This document shows positions 11,546 through 23,954 of a stretch of 64,000 nucleotides of DNA, piece by piece (within the stretch, counting starts at the first letter, position 1; each line of letters starts with the position of its first letter). Both the position numbers and the translations under genes were made by a program. This stretch comes from Symbiodinium microadriaticum (Eukaryota; Sar; Dinophyceae; Suessiales; Symbiodiniaceae), in NCBI GenBank assembly GCA_001939145.1, contig LSRX01000263.1, positions 77,163 through 141,162 on the forward strand. Direction: 5' to 3'. Below the pieces are notes generated by a model. It saw only the letters and a program-made list of their open reading frames with translations, had not been told where the DNA came from and made no database searches.

Positions 11546-12689
11546 CCGCACAAGAACAAGCTTAGGCAAAGAAATGGGCTGTTGTGCTTCAGCTTCTGTG
11601 GGCCATGCCCCAGCAGAGTGCCTCAGCCTTGCTGTTGGTCGTGCAGGTTGAGACAGTTAGAATCATGAGCAGCAATATCTTGAGCCTTCATGCGAGGATT
11701 GCAGCACGATGGGATTAGTCTGGGCTCCACGAGGATGGCCTGCGATGGTGCTGCGGCTTGGTGGTGTGAAGCAAGGACCATGGAACCCCCATGGAATTGT
11801 ACTTCATGTCTGGTTTCTCCAGGTGGCTGAGCAGACATGTGCGTTGACCTAGGAACAGTGGCAGTGGTCCCTGCAGGTTGTTGGCAATAATCCGACAGGC
11901 GCGTGGTCTCTAAGACTACGATCAGTTCGGACACGTGTCCCCAGCTGTGCCTCAGGCGGAGTGGAAGATGGAACGCTCCAAAATCTCGTGCGTAGGCCAC
12001 CTGATGCCTGTCTCTGGAGCTGTTCGGAAAAAACTGGGTCTACACCCGGAGGCTCGCCCAGCAGCCTTCTCTGCTGCCGGAGGCGCCGCACGGTGTGCCG
12101 TTCTGCGTGCATTGTTGTGGGCGAGCTTTGGCAATTGTGCAAAGAGTGCTTGTAGCCGCTGCATCCGACTTCCACTGCATCGACATATCCCTGAGAGGAT
12201 GTTCAGCTTCTACGTTCCGCCTGCGGACCAGCTTCAACTGCTCGAGCGACTTTCGGATGAAGCGGTGTGTGTCAGAACGCTCTTTGACATGCCGTCTGCC
12301 TTTCCAAATCGTCGCAAGAGTAGGCCTCCGGAACCGCTGCACCTGCGAGTTTCACATGAAGGCACCGCCAACAAGACCCTGTAAGGAAGCCGCAAGAAAT
12401 CGTGCTGCTCGTGCCCCGGCCTGAACTGTGGCTAGTATTTCCTAGTATGTTTGTATGCTGACATTCCGGCGCATGGCACGGGCGGGTTGTGCATCAGAGA
12501 CCACTTCTCACTCCCTGAGGTTTGGTGCTTGTCATCGGTGGGCTTTGCAGAAAAGGCCGTCCTCTCGCCTCTTCTGTCGCTCGGCAGCAGTTACGATATG
12601 ATGTTGCGATGGTTTGGGGGAGCTCCGGTTTGGCGAGTCTCCAGCATCACGACGTTTCGAGCTCCTGGGATCTGTTCGTGTTCCATGGA

Positions 12690-12810
12690 AATGACATGTG
12701 CCAGGACCATGTCGAGGGAGCTGCTTTCACAAGGGCGTCTGACTTGGCGTGAGCTTGGCCATCTGGCATGGGCGCTGGCAAATCTCGAGGCCTACCTCAA
12801 AGCCTCAACA
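12690..12810 (+). other. possible exon with 'LAWALANL' helical repeat
   Basis: The frame reads LTWRELGHLAWALANLEA. The LAWALA/L pattern is typical of OPR/FASTK-RAP-type helical repeat proteins that, like PPR proteins, act on organelle RNA. Only one unit is clear. It may be part of the PPR gene just upstream or of a separate gene. Flanking open text at 11950-12640 and 12810-13080 has no domain I can name. Confidence 0.25.
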
Positions 12811-13141
12811 GCCTCAACGTGCCACACAGGCTGTGTTGCACGGTTGGCTCTTTTCCCTACCAGGTGTGGGATTTGGACCTGGCTCTTGCTTTGCAGAAGG
12901 ACTCCGAGCAGCAGCGTCTAAGCACGTCAGATTGCCAGTTGGCATGTCAAGCTTGGACTTTTATTTGCAACCAAGACTGCCAAGACATGTTTTGCAATGC
13001 TTGCTGCCTCCAGCGTCCGTAGCGCACGGGTCCAGCGCACTAGGAAAACACTATTCCTCTGTGCGGTGTCTGATGTGACCATGCAGGGCCATCTGGCTCA
13101 CGCGGCACGAAGTCCCCGTGTAGCCCCTGGTCCCCACAAAG

Positions 13142-13294
13142 ATGGGGACTGCCATCTCCGTGTGTCGTAATGTGCTGGATGCCGCCTTTATGGATGAGGA
13201 AGAGCTTTCTTCAGCACTGTCCCAGCAGTATGGGCCACAGCTGCTGCTTCGCGTCGATGCCGCCCCAATCCGGGAAGCTTATCTGAGCAGATAG
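13142..13294 (+). CDS. small unrecognised ORF or exon
   Basis: A 50-codon frame starts with ATG and ends with TAG. It contains the acidic helix MDEEELSSALSQQYGPQ followed by LLLRVDAAPIREAYLSR. The composition is protein-like and amphipathic. A second open piece at 13325-13480 (GNPFRLTDEVILEGIENLGC) may be a neighbouring exon. No family is recognised. Position suggests a link with the alpha-kinase-like fragment about 1.2 kb downstream, which is a guess. Confidence 0.25.
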   Translation: MGTAISVCRNVLDAAFMDEEELSSALSQQYGPQLLLRVDAAPIREAYLSR

Positions 13295-14507
13295 TGTGGC
13301 TTAACCTCATGTTATCTGCCGCCCAGTTTGCCTAAGCATCGTCTCCAGACGTGGCCGTACGGCACCCTGGAGGACGGCCCAGGAGTGCATGGAAATCCCT
13401 TCCGGCTGACGGACGAAGTCATCCTGGAGGGCATCGAAAATCTGGGATGCCTGAAGAAAGACCGAGCTATTGCTTTTTCCAGGTCGATGCCGGTTAGGTT
13501 TGGATGTGTTCCTAGCCAAGGAGCTTTCTCCCAGTTTACGTCGCGCTTCAGCATGGCGCGGCGTGTCCAATCGGGTGGAAAGCCTCCGTTCACATGGCCT
13601 GCCACGGAATCTTGCCTTCGCACAATAATCTGCCTTTTCGGTGATGTGAGTACTCGAGTCTGAATTTGAGGTCCGGGCCTATGAAAAGTATTGTGTTTTG
13701 GGATCGTGGTTCTTGAAATGAGCCTCGAGAGCTGGTAAGGAGAGAGCGTGTATGCCCCATGTATTCATGCGGGCACGAGTGGAAGGCACCTCCAGGTGCC
13801 CAGGCTTGAACAAGTGGATTGAACATATCCAGATGTCCGCCTAATCAGGCATCAAATGTCATCGAGCCACTTCGAAGTTCCAAGTGCATATGCATTGCAG
13901 ATGGCGAGAATGGGACCTAGAAGTTGCCTGAGGTATGTGCTGCTAGATATTTGTGCATCCTTGAGCGAGCAAACACTCGCTCACACGATGTTGGCGTTGC
14001 ACGACAGCAAAGAGCTGATCCAGTGCCTTGGCAAGACTTGGCCAACCTTCGCTGCCTGTGCATGCGCACCTAGATGCGTGACAGGCACGCTGCAAACTTC
14101 AACCAGTACCTTTCAGAGATTGCTTTGGCTGATGGCTGCTGGGCAGCAAGCCGAAACTGCACCACCTCCCTTGGCAAGTCTTGCAAATCTTTCTCCCCGC
14201 GTGGTTTCTGCAGGTGGAGGGGAAGCGCCTCAAGTCAAGATCTGCGCGCCTGTGGGCTGTCGCGTGCTCGACAGCAAGATCACACAGTTAACGCTCTCGG
14301 AGCTGGGTTGCTGAAAAGCGCAAGGCAGCAATGATCGATAGTTGCGGTGTCCCTAGACTATCGGTCACATGAAACCAAAGTGCTCGCTACAAAAAGCGGA
14401 TGCCTTACGGAATGTAAGTAAGTGCGAAATGAGGGAAAGATAAGAAAGGCTGTCTCCTTAACTCCCGCGGCCCAGCCTCCTAGCTGATGTGGAGGGATGA
14501 CGGCAGG

Positions 14508-14829
14508 ACTCTTATGTGGTCATCATGGATTACCCGTCGACCGACGTAACAAAGTTTATGTTGGATGGTACGGAAGATTATCACGAGTTGGCCCAAGCCT
14601 TCTTCCACTATGTGGCGTGGCAGACCGGTGGCCGCACCGTTCCCTTCGACCTGCAGGGCGGCTCAGCTGTCAAAGAACCGGGACCCCAAACATCTGGTCA
14701 TATCTAGACTCCCGGGTCCTGCTTTTGCTTCTGCACCAAGGGCTTGAGACGGGACAGGGGGACCTCCTTCTCGCAGATCCTTGCCTCTTGCGGGAGAGCG
14801 ACAATGCCATGAACCAAGCATTTGAATGA
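14508..14829 (+). CDS. alpha-kinase-like domain fragment
   Basis: The first piece (14516-14690) reads VIMDYPSTDVTKF and then AFFHYVAWQTGGRTVPFDLQG. This resembles the alpha-kinase core, where a glycine-rich AF.HF...GG..VV.DLQG segment carries the catalytic Asp. A second piece in another frame (about 14745-14829) reads GDLLLADPCLLRE, like the L.DP segment that normally follows. An intron between them would restore the order. Alpha-kinases (MHCK/eEF2K type) phosphorylate Ser/Thr in helices. The zinc-binding C-terminus is not clear, although 14940-15020 is open and Cys/His-bearing. Fragmentary; it could be a relic. Confidence 0.35.
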
Positions 14830-14999
14830 TAGAACGCGCCTTCAGCTTGAGCAACATGCAGCACAAGCATTGGTGCATTGCTATCAGCACTGAGCGCAAC
14901 CTGCAACCCTGAACGGTCTAGTTCTGGTGAATGTGCACCTCTGAGGTTTCAGACCAATGCCGCGAAGAAGCTTTTGCAGTGCTACACAGGCCTCTTTGT

Positions 15000-17830
15000 C
15001 CTTGCTCTGCCCACGTTGTGACAACTTAGGGCTCGCAGACATCTCAGACACTGACTATTACGGGCACGGGCCTCCGTGGCAGGACTTGTTCGCAGCTATG
15101 CAAGGGCTTTGATCCACACCGGCGCAGCGGCAAAGTCCGGCGAGTTTGTGGTGTTGCTGGGACGAGCAATTAGGTGTGTCGTGATCCGGCTTTTAAGCCA
15201 CAAACACTTCCGGTTTCAAGCCAGGATGTTGATCTCAGTGGTCGGAAGCAATGACAGTGCCATGTGATTCAGGTTCCCTCCTGCAGCTTGCAAGCCGCAT
15301 TGCGGTAAGATGTGTTTTGCAGCATGGGGCGTTGGTCACGGATCCGGACTGCAAGCCGTTTGCACACGAAGGTGAGACGGGTAGCAGTGTACGCAACAAG
15401 CCGAGCTGTTGCCATTGTTGCTTTCCCGGTTGTGGTCAGGATCCCACAGTAGCTAGGCTTGAGTGAGCATGGCCCCGTCTAGGAGAAAGATCCTCTTTGA
15501 TAGCCCATGCCTACGGGGAGCGGGATTCCTGTACCCCGGGCTGCTTGTCTCACACGCAACAGTGCGGCCTGCAACCAGCATGCTGGCCGCACAGCAAATG
15601 ATGCTATCCAGATGACAAGCGAAGATATGGAGCCTTGCAGCTGAGGGGTGATTTTGGGGACATGACAGCACGTATTCCCCCGAGCGCATCTCCTGTGAAA
15701 AGGAGATGATGAAGCAGCTGGCGGACATGGTGGCTTCCTGTGAGCGGGGTACGTGTCTTGGTGGAAGCAGATCGCGTCCACTCTTCTGGTGGATGGAATG
15801 GAAGGACCATCATCGTTTAGAGTTTGGAGCAAGTGGTTGGCTGTCTCGTCTCAGGTGGAGTTCTTCCATGCAGTTGGACTGCAGCTCTTCTGCTCTGACT
15901 GCTGCCTGGGCTTGTAACTACCTTGGCTGCTTGCAGTCCAGGACTTCTCGGTAAAAGTTGGAATTTCATCACATTGCTGTGGCTCCAAGAACCGGGTGGA
16001 GATTAGCCCCAGGTCGGTCAATCCGTATGTTGTGGTATATGTTGTGTATAGTCAAGAAAGGTAGAACATGGAGCTGCAGTGACCATCAGTGCATGGCTGA
16101 TGTCACCATTCTTGCGAAGGATGTGGGTTGCTACAGCGAGAGCTCTGAGATTTGCGTCCGTGGCGATGGCAAGGCCTGGGGGAGAGGTGTAACTGTGCAA
16201 GAAGTCCAAGCGGAGTCGGTTAGCAGATTTGGCAGTGCACGAGGCAGCCGGCAACACGGATCTCAGGCCTGCTGCCGAGCGCAAGCTCCCGCGAGCTGTT
16301 GGTTCCGTTGGAGAGCGAGGTGCCTTGCTTGGCATATGCTTGGCCAACCTAGCCTCGACATTGTTTTGCTCAGGAGCTGCTCGTGGTTTGCAAGCCGCCG
16401 TACTGGTCCGTCGACTCGGGAGAAACCGAGCGAAACAGTGGCTGGTGAAAGTTGGCCTGACTTGTTCTTGCTGGTACGCGAAGCACTGAAGGGTTGCGAT
16501 GGTCTGCTTCGAGGTGTCGGGTCCCTGGGAGCGTATCTGGAAGCCCAGTACCCTCCCCGCCAGTTTCCAGTGTTGGGTGATCTGGCGGCTACTCGGGGCT
16601 TTCTCCACCGCCTGGGCCTCGGAGGAACCTTCAGCCGACGGGAGCCGCCCAGAGTGGCGCTGACATGCCATGCTGGATCTACGGCGTGTTCTGAGGCCTG
16701 GATGTGCCCAGCTCTGGCCTCATCCTTGTGGCAAAAACCCACCGTGCATACTTCGACCTTCAGCTCCAGCTGCAAGTCGGCATCTTGGTCGCAGCATGTC
16801 GCGCTCAGTTTCCAGATGAGAAATGTGAGACTCCGAGGCTCCTTGCTTCGAGTGGCTTGTCCAGGTTAGGGCCTAGGGGCGGTTCTGCCAATTCTGGAGG
16901 CTACTGTAGCCTGTAACTAAGACGAAAATCAGCCGAGGAGTACGTGGCAATGTGTCACGGTTGGTTGTCGAGCCGAAGAACTTGTGAGCCTTGGCTTCAA
17001 TGTGCTACAGAACAGATCCGTTGGTGCTGCGCTTTATCAGGGATTGCCTAGGTGCGCGCTCGAGTGCACGTCTGGCGCAATGGTCAACTGGATCAGTGCT
17101 CGGTGTCACCATCTGGCAAAGTGGCTTGCACAAGAACCTCGGCGGATCCCGGATCAGAGCCGGACTCTGTTGAGACGAGCGCTTTGAGAGTGGGTCTTGC
17201 TCAGCCCACACAACATCCTGTTCGCACGTTTCCTGAGGGCTCAAAGTCTCGGGCTACTTCTTGGCGGCAATGGCTTCTTGCTGTCTCGTTTCTATCCGCT
17301 TGGTGACCGGCCGCACCTCATCTGAGTTTGAAAAAGACATGTCGAGATTTGTGCTGCCTTTCCAGAGGCATGCACCAGATCCGCCACTTGGAGCCAGATG
17401 TGGTGGGAGACATGTTGAGTTGCCGGAGTCGGGGCCTGACCAGAGCACCGTATGATGCTGCCGGTGGTATGTAAGGCTTGCATTTGGCCCACATTGGCCA
17501 CCCAACTTTGTCGGACGGCAAATATAGCGTGCTTTGGCAGCATGGGTCGCCAGAGTTGTTGAGCTTTCGCGCGCCAGGTGTTAGATTTCCAAAAGCCTCT
17601 TAAAGGTACTCGTAGGGGCTGCGGGGTCTCAGAAACCCCATTCTTCTGCTGGCAGCATTGACAGCGCCCCAGCCTCTAAATAATCGAAAACTTAGAGACC
17701 CAGGCGCTCTACATAGTCGCTTTGAGTCTCCCAAGTGGCTGCGGGTGACAATGACATGGCTTGTCATTCTTGTTGAATATCTAGGCTCAAGCTAGGGGCT
17801 ACGGGGTGGCTTATCTTATGACGTCGACAG
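15000..17830. other. open but unassigned region
   Basis: A + strand frame is open for 303 codons at 15958-16869 (non-ATG start), with overlapping long frames at 16229-16489, 16704-16916 and, on the minus strand, 16018-16671. Such overlap usually reflects low stop density, not several genes. The segment 16480-16680 (GSLGAYLEAQYPP, LGDLAATRGFLHRL) looks the most protein-like. No motif is recognised. 17000-17830 shows nothing I can support. Confidence 0.3.
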
Positions 17831-17836
17831 CTGTCC

Positions 17837-18874
17837 GTGCAATACGCCATGTGGTGGAATTCGGGCCCACATCTCCGGCGGCGAATGCTTGTAGAATCGG
17901 GAATGGGTGACAGTTACCGCACGTCCCAATCATTCTTTTCCCGGTGCAGCGCCGTCGATGAGTTCAAGGATGCACCCTGGCTGCAGTTCTTCGCTCCGGT
18001 CTCCATCGGCATCAACTTGAGTGATGTAATATCTTGCAATATGATGTGCTTTTCTCCGCGTTACTGACATGGCCTGCTAGGTGCTCGTGTCGAAGTTCGG
18101 CACCTTATCGCGGGCCTGGCGGGTGCTGGACATCGATGGCAGCGGGAAGATGGACATGCGCGAGTTCTGTCAGGACCGGATGTCAGTGTCGCAGAATCTA
18201 GGGGAGATTGGTGGAGCTGAGACAGGGTCCGCTTGCCACCTGGTTCATGTCGCAGCCCTGGAAACTTCGGCACATGCTTGCAGGCCCTCAACCGCATGGG
18301 GTATGTTGGAAACATTCGTACGCTGTGGCATCTTCTGGACTCTACCAACGCAGGTGCGGCAGATTACGGTAATCAAGTCGTCCTTTCAAAAGGGCACCAG
18401 GCTCCAAGAGCCTTGTCCCCATGGCATGGTCATTCATGCCTGAATTGGCATCCAGCTTAAGCTTCTGTGGCTTTGCGCGTCCTCCACCTTCCAGGTTACT
18501 TGTAGCCGAACAGATTGCACTCTGACACTTGTGTTGTTCCACCGAGTGTTGGAACGGTCTCCCCAAGCTGTGTCAGAGCCCTGCAGGCAGTATCTCGCTG
18601 GAGGAGCTAGACCCGCGAGCAGCGGCCGCTTTGGAGAAGTTTCGAGTAGTGAGCCTGCAGCATCACGACTCCATCGAGCACATGTGGAAGGCCCATCTAC
18701 CTTTCTCTGGAACATAACTGTAGTAGTTTTGTTCTGCCTGGCCAGAACATCTTTGACATTGAGAGAACGAACGCTGTCAACTTGAAGCTCTTCATCCAGG
18801 GCTGCCATGCGCTGGGCTATGAAGACGAAATGGAGGCATGGGCGGGGGTCATGGCAGCGTCGGACAGTTGTTGA
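17837..18874 (+). CDS. EF-hand calcium-binding protein, multi-exon
   Basis: Five exons can be joined. Exon A ends at 18025 (LQFFAPVSIGINLSD, GT donor). Exon B is 18081-18173 and carries a canonical loop, DIDGSGKMDMRE, followed by FCQ. Exon C is 18284-18353 (ALNRMGYVGNIRTLWHLLDS). Exon D starts at 18587. The second loop, DSTNAGSISLEE, is built across the C/D junction (GT donor, CAG|G acceptor), which strongly supports the join. Exon E starts at 18746 (NIFDIERTNAVNL, LFIQGCHALGYEDE) and resembles a third, degenerate loop. The B/C junction uses a GA donor. EF-hands bind calcium and change the shape of a partner or of an attached domain; no enzyme domain is visible. The true start lies upstream of 17900 and was not fixed. 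Confidence 0.65.
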
Positions 18875-19689
18875 AACGTTTGTCAAGGCGGAGGAACTCT
18901 TTCACCAGCTGCTGCTGAAGAGTGCCGGCCAGCATTTGGCCCTTGAGGCAGGATCCTAGGAAATGCATGTTCGACTCCGGTGCAGAAGGAGTTCGCACCT
19001 GAAGCTGCTTCAAATCCGAGCAGGACCTGCAATTCCTCCAAAACTGGGAGGCCAGACATCTTGGAGGGAGAGGGAGGGAAGCCACGGGTGCCATTTTAAG
19101 TCCAAATGACAGTAGCAGAAAAAGTGGCAAAGCCGGTGGATGTCGCTTGATCACTGGGGGTCAGGAGACGAAGAGGCGCAAGCTGGAGAGACGTCGTCTG
19201 GGCCTCCGCTGGGTAAACCGGGACTGCCCGAGACTGTCACACATGCTGAGTGGTTTCGGACGATGCAGAGCCCGCATGATTTCACACGGTGAAGCATCAC
19301 AGGATCCTTTCTTGACCTCACAGCCACTCAGCTTGAGCAGTCCGGTGGACGTGGCAGACTTCAGAAGACAAGTTGTAGCGGTGTGCAATCCCCTTCCGTT
19401 ACGTCAAGACTCAAGACCAGTCTTGCATGCGAGGGTGCTGGATCCAAGCCGCTCATCAAACACCACCGAGTACTCCGAGCAGGCGGCAGAATTTAGTCTG
19501 GACCAGAAAGCTGTCGGACCTTTCTGTCCCTTTCCTCCCTTGGATCGTGGTTCAGGTCTCCATGGACATGGAGAAGGAGCCAAGGGTTGACAAAGTCTCA
19601 ATCTTGCTGCTTTGCTGGCCCGGCCCCGCCAGGAATGTAGCTGCGTAGCTCGCCTGAGTTCATCGGTATATTCTCGTGCAGCAGCCATG

Positions 19690-20534
19690 TATCAGGAAGT
19701 GCGGCATTTCCGGGAGTACCTGAGCAAGACCTTCGGCTCGCTGCCGCAGGCCTTCGAGGACTGCTTGCTGTGCTGCTTTCTCTTCTGGGCATAAGCAGCT
19801 CGCGGCTGCCCGCCCTGCTTGCAAGGAAATGGATGCAAACAAGAACCTGGGATGCCTTCATCTAGACCCTGCTTTGGGGATGGCCATTTGAGTATTTTGC
19901 GTCAGTTCGTACAGGATATTTCGTCTTGGGCCCTCCCTGTCCGTCCTGAAGACAGATTGTATCATCTCAGACAGTCAGTGACTGGCCTTTGTCTTGCCCT
20001 GCCTTGCCTGAGGAGTGGAGAGCTCTCACTGGATCCTTGACAGCCTTGACTTGTCGTCGCACTCTTTAGGCAGGATACTGTAACCACTGATAGGCAGTGG
20101 GAGATGCTCAAGGCTTTTATGATACTCCTGCCTTGGCGTGCAATTTCTGGTCATGCGACCACGAGGTCGACATTTTTCGGCCGAGTACCGAGATACCCAT
20201 GAGATGCATGAAGAACGACGCATCTCAGGTGGAGTTCCAGTCTGTGGTCGCCAACCTCTTGCGCTACTGTCGACATGGTGAGGCCAACCGGTGTGTTCTA
20301 GCTGAGGGAAGCGACACGAAACGGCTTGCCCGTTATGTGCTTAGGGCATGTGAAGCAATATGCTGCCAGGCTCGGCGACTCTTTCGTGCGCTGATTGGCG
20401 AGGGGGAACTTGGGAGGCTGGTTGGGGAAGAATCGGGCGATAGATCTGAGCGTGTTGGCCAGCACTGCGTCATTGCGTTGGCTTCAATGAGGTTGATGAA
20501 GATACATGTGCAGTGGTTTGGCTGCAGAGTCTGA
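19690..20534 (+). CDS. probable further exons of an EF-hand protein
   Basis: The exon near 19690-19790 reads MYQEVRHFREYLSKTFG and then SLPQAFEDC, which parallels the helix before the loop in the exon at 18081 (VLVSKFGTLSRAWRVLD). A frame at 20097-20534 contains ASQVEFQSVVANLLRY and, later, ARRLFRALIGEGELGRL, which parallel the exit helix and the next entering helix of EF-hand repeats. Both loops have lost most calcium ligands. This may be the C-terminal part of the gene at 17837 or a second, degenerate paralogue. No stop or start was resolved. Confidence 0.3.
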
Positions 20535-23500
20535 ACCTGTGATGATGCCAGGTTGACTTGGCAGGAGCTCGGCATCTCCAAAGTGGCACCTCAGCTGAGA
20601 GCTGACAGACGTCAGGCGGTGCCCCTCATGGCTAGACTGCAAACCAATTCAGGAATGGACCGCTTACCGGATGCAGAAGTTACTCGACCCGGATACTGGC
20701 GCTGGCGCTGTTTCCAAGGCTTGTAAGCCGCAAGCCATTGCTTTAGCCATTGCTTTGATCAGGTCCATGGAGGCTCGGCGGCAGAAGACCGAGGCAATCC
20801 TGAATGCACGGGCGCCTTTGGGTGCAAGCCCCCGCTCCCTGGCTGCAGGGTGCTGACCGCAAGGACTGCGGATTCTCGTTGGTTTCTGTGGCCCAAAGCA
20901 GAAGCTTGAAGATCAAGCTTGCGCGATATGCAAGGAATGAAGCATGCGGAGAGTCACCACGTCGAGCGCATCCGAGAGCATCTCATTCCGCACCAGTGGC
21001 CGGGGGTGGACTGTCACCTGTCGCCCAACCAACCAATTTAGCAAGGAACATGACCGCAAGTCGCACAGCCCGCAGTGTTCACGACTCGACCCAAGGAAAA
21101 AGTCGGCAGGAAAATTTGTGTTTAACTCGCCGCTGCCTCCTGGCTGGGGTTCCTTGGTGGCTGATCACATGCCTTTGGACTTGCGGCTAAACTAGCGATG
21201 TAAGGGGGTGGCATATAAGCATGCCAGCCTAGGACCTCCTCCCGACTTCGTGCCGTTAGAACCTCCGGCAAGCAGGCTGCGTAGATAGGAAGTGAGCGTT
21301 GCTCAGCGTTTGACTGAAGATGGCCAGGTTGCGGAGAAAGAGCAAGCCGAAAGTACCTAAGCCACCAGGGTCGCCCAAATCTCGCTGAACACGGCGTCGG
21401 GTGAGAACTTGTGAACTGCGGAATTGGCCAAGTGATCCCCAACAAGGGGCATGTGCTTGAGCCTCGTCTTAGGGTTGTGGGGTCTGGCTGAACAGCAGCC
21501 CTCTGCAGGAGGATGTTCCACAGGTCCGGACATCACAACAGTCACAACATGTGGCAAAGCAGGAATCCTCCTCGCCTGCAGACCTCCCAACATATTTAGA
21601 GAGTCAGACACCGTTCTTTGAACGGCCGTGTTGCCTTGAAGAGTTTCACTGTGGCGCCCAGCACGTCCTGTCGAGAACGAGGAAGCCCTCACCGCGAGCA
21701 GAAGGTGCTGTGGAATGCAGCTCGTGAAAACACACAATTCCAGTCAAAGAGCCATGTGGCATCTGCAGTTCATATTGCTGCTGGCGGTCCTCCTCACATG
21801 AACACCAGAAGACAGAATGCCATGTCTCCTCAGATTGAGTCAGATAGAGCCTTCGTTGCGGATCGTTGAGCTCAGCCCAGGCAACAAGTACCATGCGCGG
21901 TGATGGCAAATGCCCACGGAACTTCCTACACAGGCGAACGCTGCTGACGAGTGCATCTGTCCAGTCGCTGTCAAATTGAGCATATAGTTCAGGTACAGGC
22001 TGGCGTTCAAATCAGCAGGCAAGACTTGCATCTCCCAGGCAGCTGTGATTGCAGTACTTCTGTGGGCTGCGCAGGTGAGTTTGTCACGGCTTCTGCGCCG
22101 CTTCCCACCGATTTGACGCACTTCATGCGGCGTGGTGTGCGAGCAAGTCAAGATCGTGGATCTATAGCATGTCCTGGCTGGAGCTGAGTACCAAATTACT
22201 GCCAGTTGCTGTCATCACATGCTGTGGAGCAGTGTCAAGCACAACGACCCTTTGACACTTCTCGTTGGAATCCTAGGCAGAGCTGTGTTGCGCCACTTGC
22301 CTGCAGTAAGAGAAGAGGTGAGGTGAGGGGAGAGTGTCCTTAGCCTTTGCCCTCGCTGAGGGCTGGCCCTGGCTCGGGCTCTCACTGCATCTCGGAGAGT
22401 CTCGAGCGATGCAGTGACTGGGATTTGCTGGAGCCCATCAGAGCCGGAAAAGAGTGCAAGACTGGCGCAGACAGAGCCCCAAATGCATCCAGTGACACGT
22501 GGAGCACAGCCAGGGGAGGGCACAGCCAAGGTTCAGTGGGTGCCTTCCCCCCGCCAAAGGAAGCAAGGCGGGGCATGGCTGTGATGAAGGGAAGGTGCTA
22601 GGATGTGCAAGGTGCCCTTCACCAGGCAATTTGACCTTGATGGTGATTGGCTGTCTGCAATCTTTCAGGGTGTCGGCCTTGCATCCACAGTGTTCGTGCC
22701 CCAGTTATTGCATCTTCGGGCGATCAGTAACTTTTTGGCTGGAAGAGAATCCGGTATCTGCGGGTGGGAGTCTCTGTTCTCAGGTCCCTCGGAGCTCTTC
22801 ATGGTCCTCGGGGGGACCGCTTGCAACTTGTGCATCCTGTTGTAGGTTCCACAGAGGGGTCTTGGTGCCTCGAGGATATGCAAGCTGTGGAAGCACGCCT
22901 TAGTGCTGCGCCCGGGGCCCACATGCTTTGAAATTGAGGGCCAGAAGAGTAGGCGGAAGGTGGGGTGACGACCGGTGGAACACCAGAGCCGCTGGGCAGT
23001 TTCTGTGCCACATGCTGCATTGATGGGGTGGCGGCATCAATGGGACTTCCTGCTTCCATGTAACCTTGCACACCCTTCAGCCCCAGCCATGGATGCTGCT
23101 AGGCCCTTTGGCGTCGTGATGGGGGAGGCTTGACCCTCTACATGTCACTCTAGGTCACTGGTTACAAGCCGCCCACGTCGCGGCCACCTTTTGCTTCACA
23201 GGTCCCGCGCGAGTCGACTCTTCGGTCCAGCTTCACTCTGCGGGAGGGGTTTGCAAACGACTGACCTCGAGCCTTTTCTTCTGTGTCATTGCTTCGCTGT
23301 TTCGTCGTGCCGGCGGGCTTGCCGTTCTCTCAAAGTCTTACCAGCTTGATGCCAGGACACACAATGGCCGCCGGCAGAGCGGCGAACACGCATAGGCACT
23401 GACACCTGGGTTCCCTTTCCGCGCATGCATGAACCATTGGCTGCCATCTTGCACATCTTGGCAATCGCCTCGTCGCAGGTGAACGTGCGTGTAGAATCGT

Positions 23501-23954
23501 GTAGATTTTGGGGCCTAGTGGACACCGCTTGCTCGAAGCTGGACTGGACCCCTCACCCGCAGGCTGACGCACTGCGATGGCATGGTGCCCGTCTAAGCAG
23601 AAGAAGCTTGCCGCGGACAGAGTGTCCCTAGCAAGGAACCAAAGTCACCAAAAAAACTAGGCTAGACACAGGCGGCATAGCACGGCTGTGTTGCTCTACC
23701 GGGAGACGTTTCGGCTCGCTGATACGCCTGAAAGGCTCGAAGCTCAGGCAGGGAGAGCACAGAGACCGCAGAAAAGCGAGCCCAGCCAGGTAGAATGGTT
23801 TCAGGCTTGAAGCAGGCGATGCACAAAAGGTTGTGCTGACCTGCTGGCAATCTTTGCAGGTGCCAAGCAAGCCATAGTGTCTCCAGCGTCTCTTGGTACT
23901 TCACACTCTCCCTGCCTCATGACGGGGTCCCATGCCCTGCAGATACCTGCAGCA
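20535..23954. other. no recognisable gene
   Basis: Frames are short. The one at 22603-22845 (FDLDGDWLSAIFQGVGLAS) is open but matches nothing I know. The region from 23630 lies immediately before the first channel gene and would contain its trans-splice acceptor, which cannot be picked out from many AG sites. No repeat array is seen. Confidence 0.35.

Noticed and set aside
15958-16869. 303-codon plus-strand ORF as a gene
   Set aside because: It has no ATG start, no recognisable domain, and overlapping long frames on both strands. Kept only as an unassigned open region.
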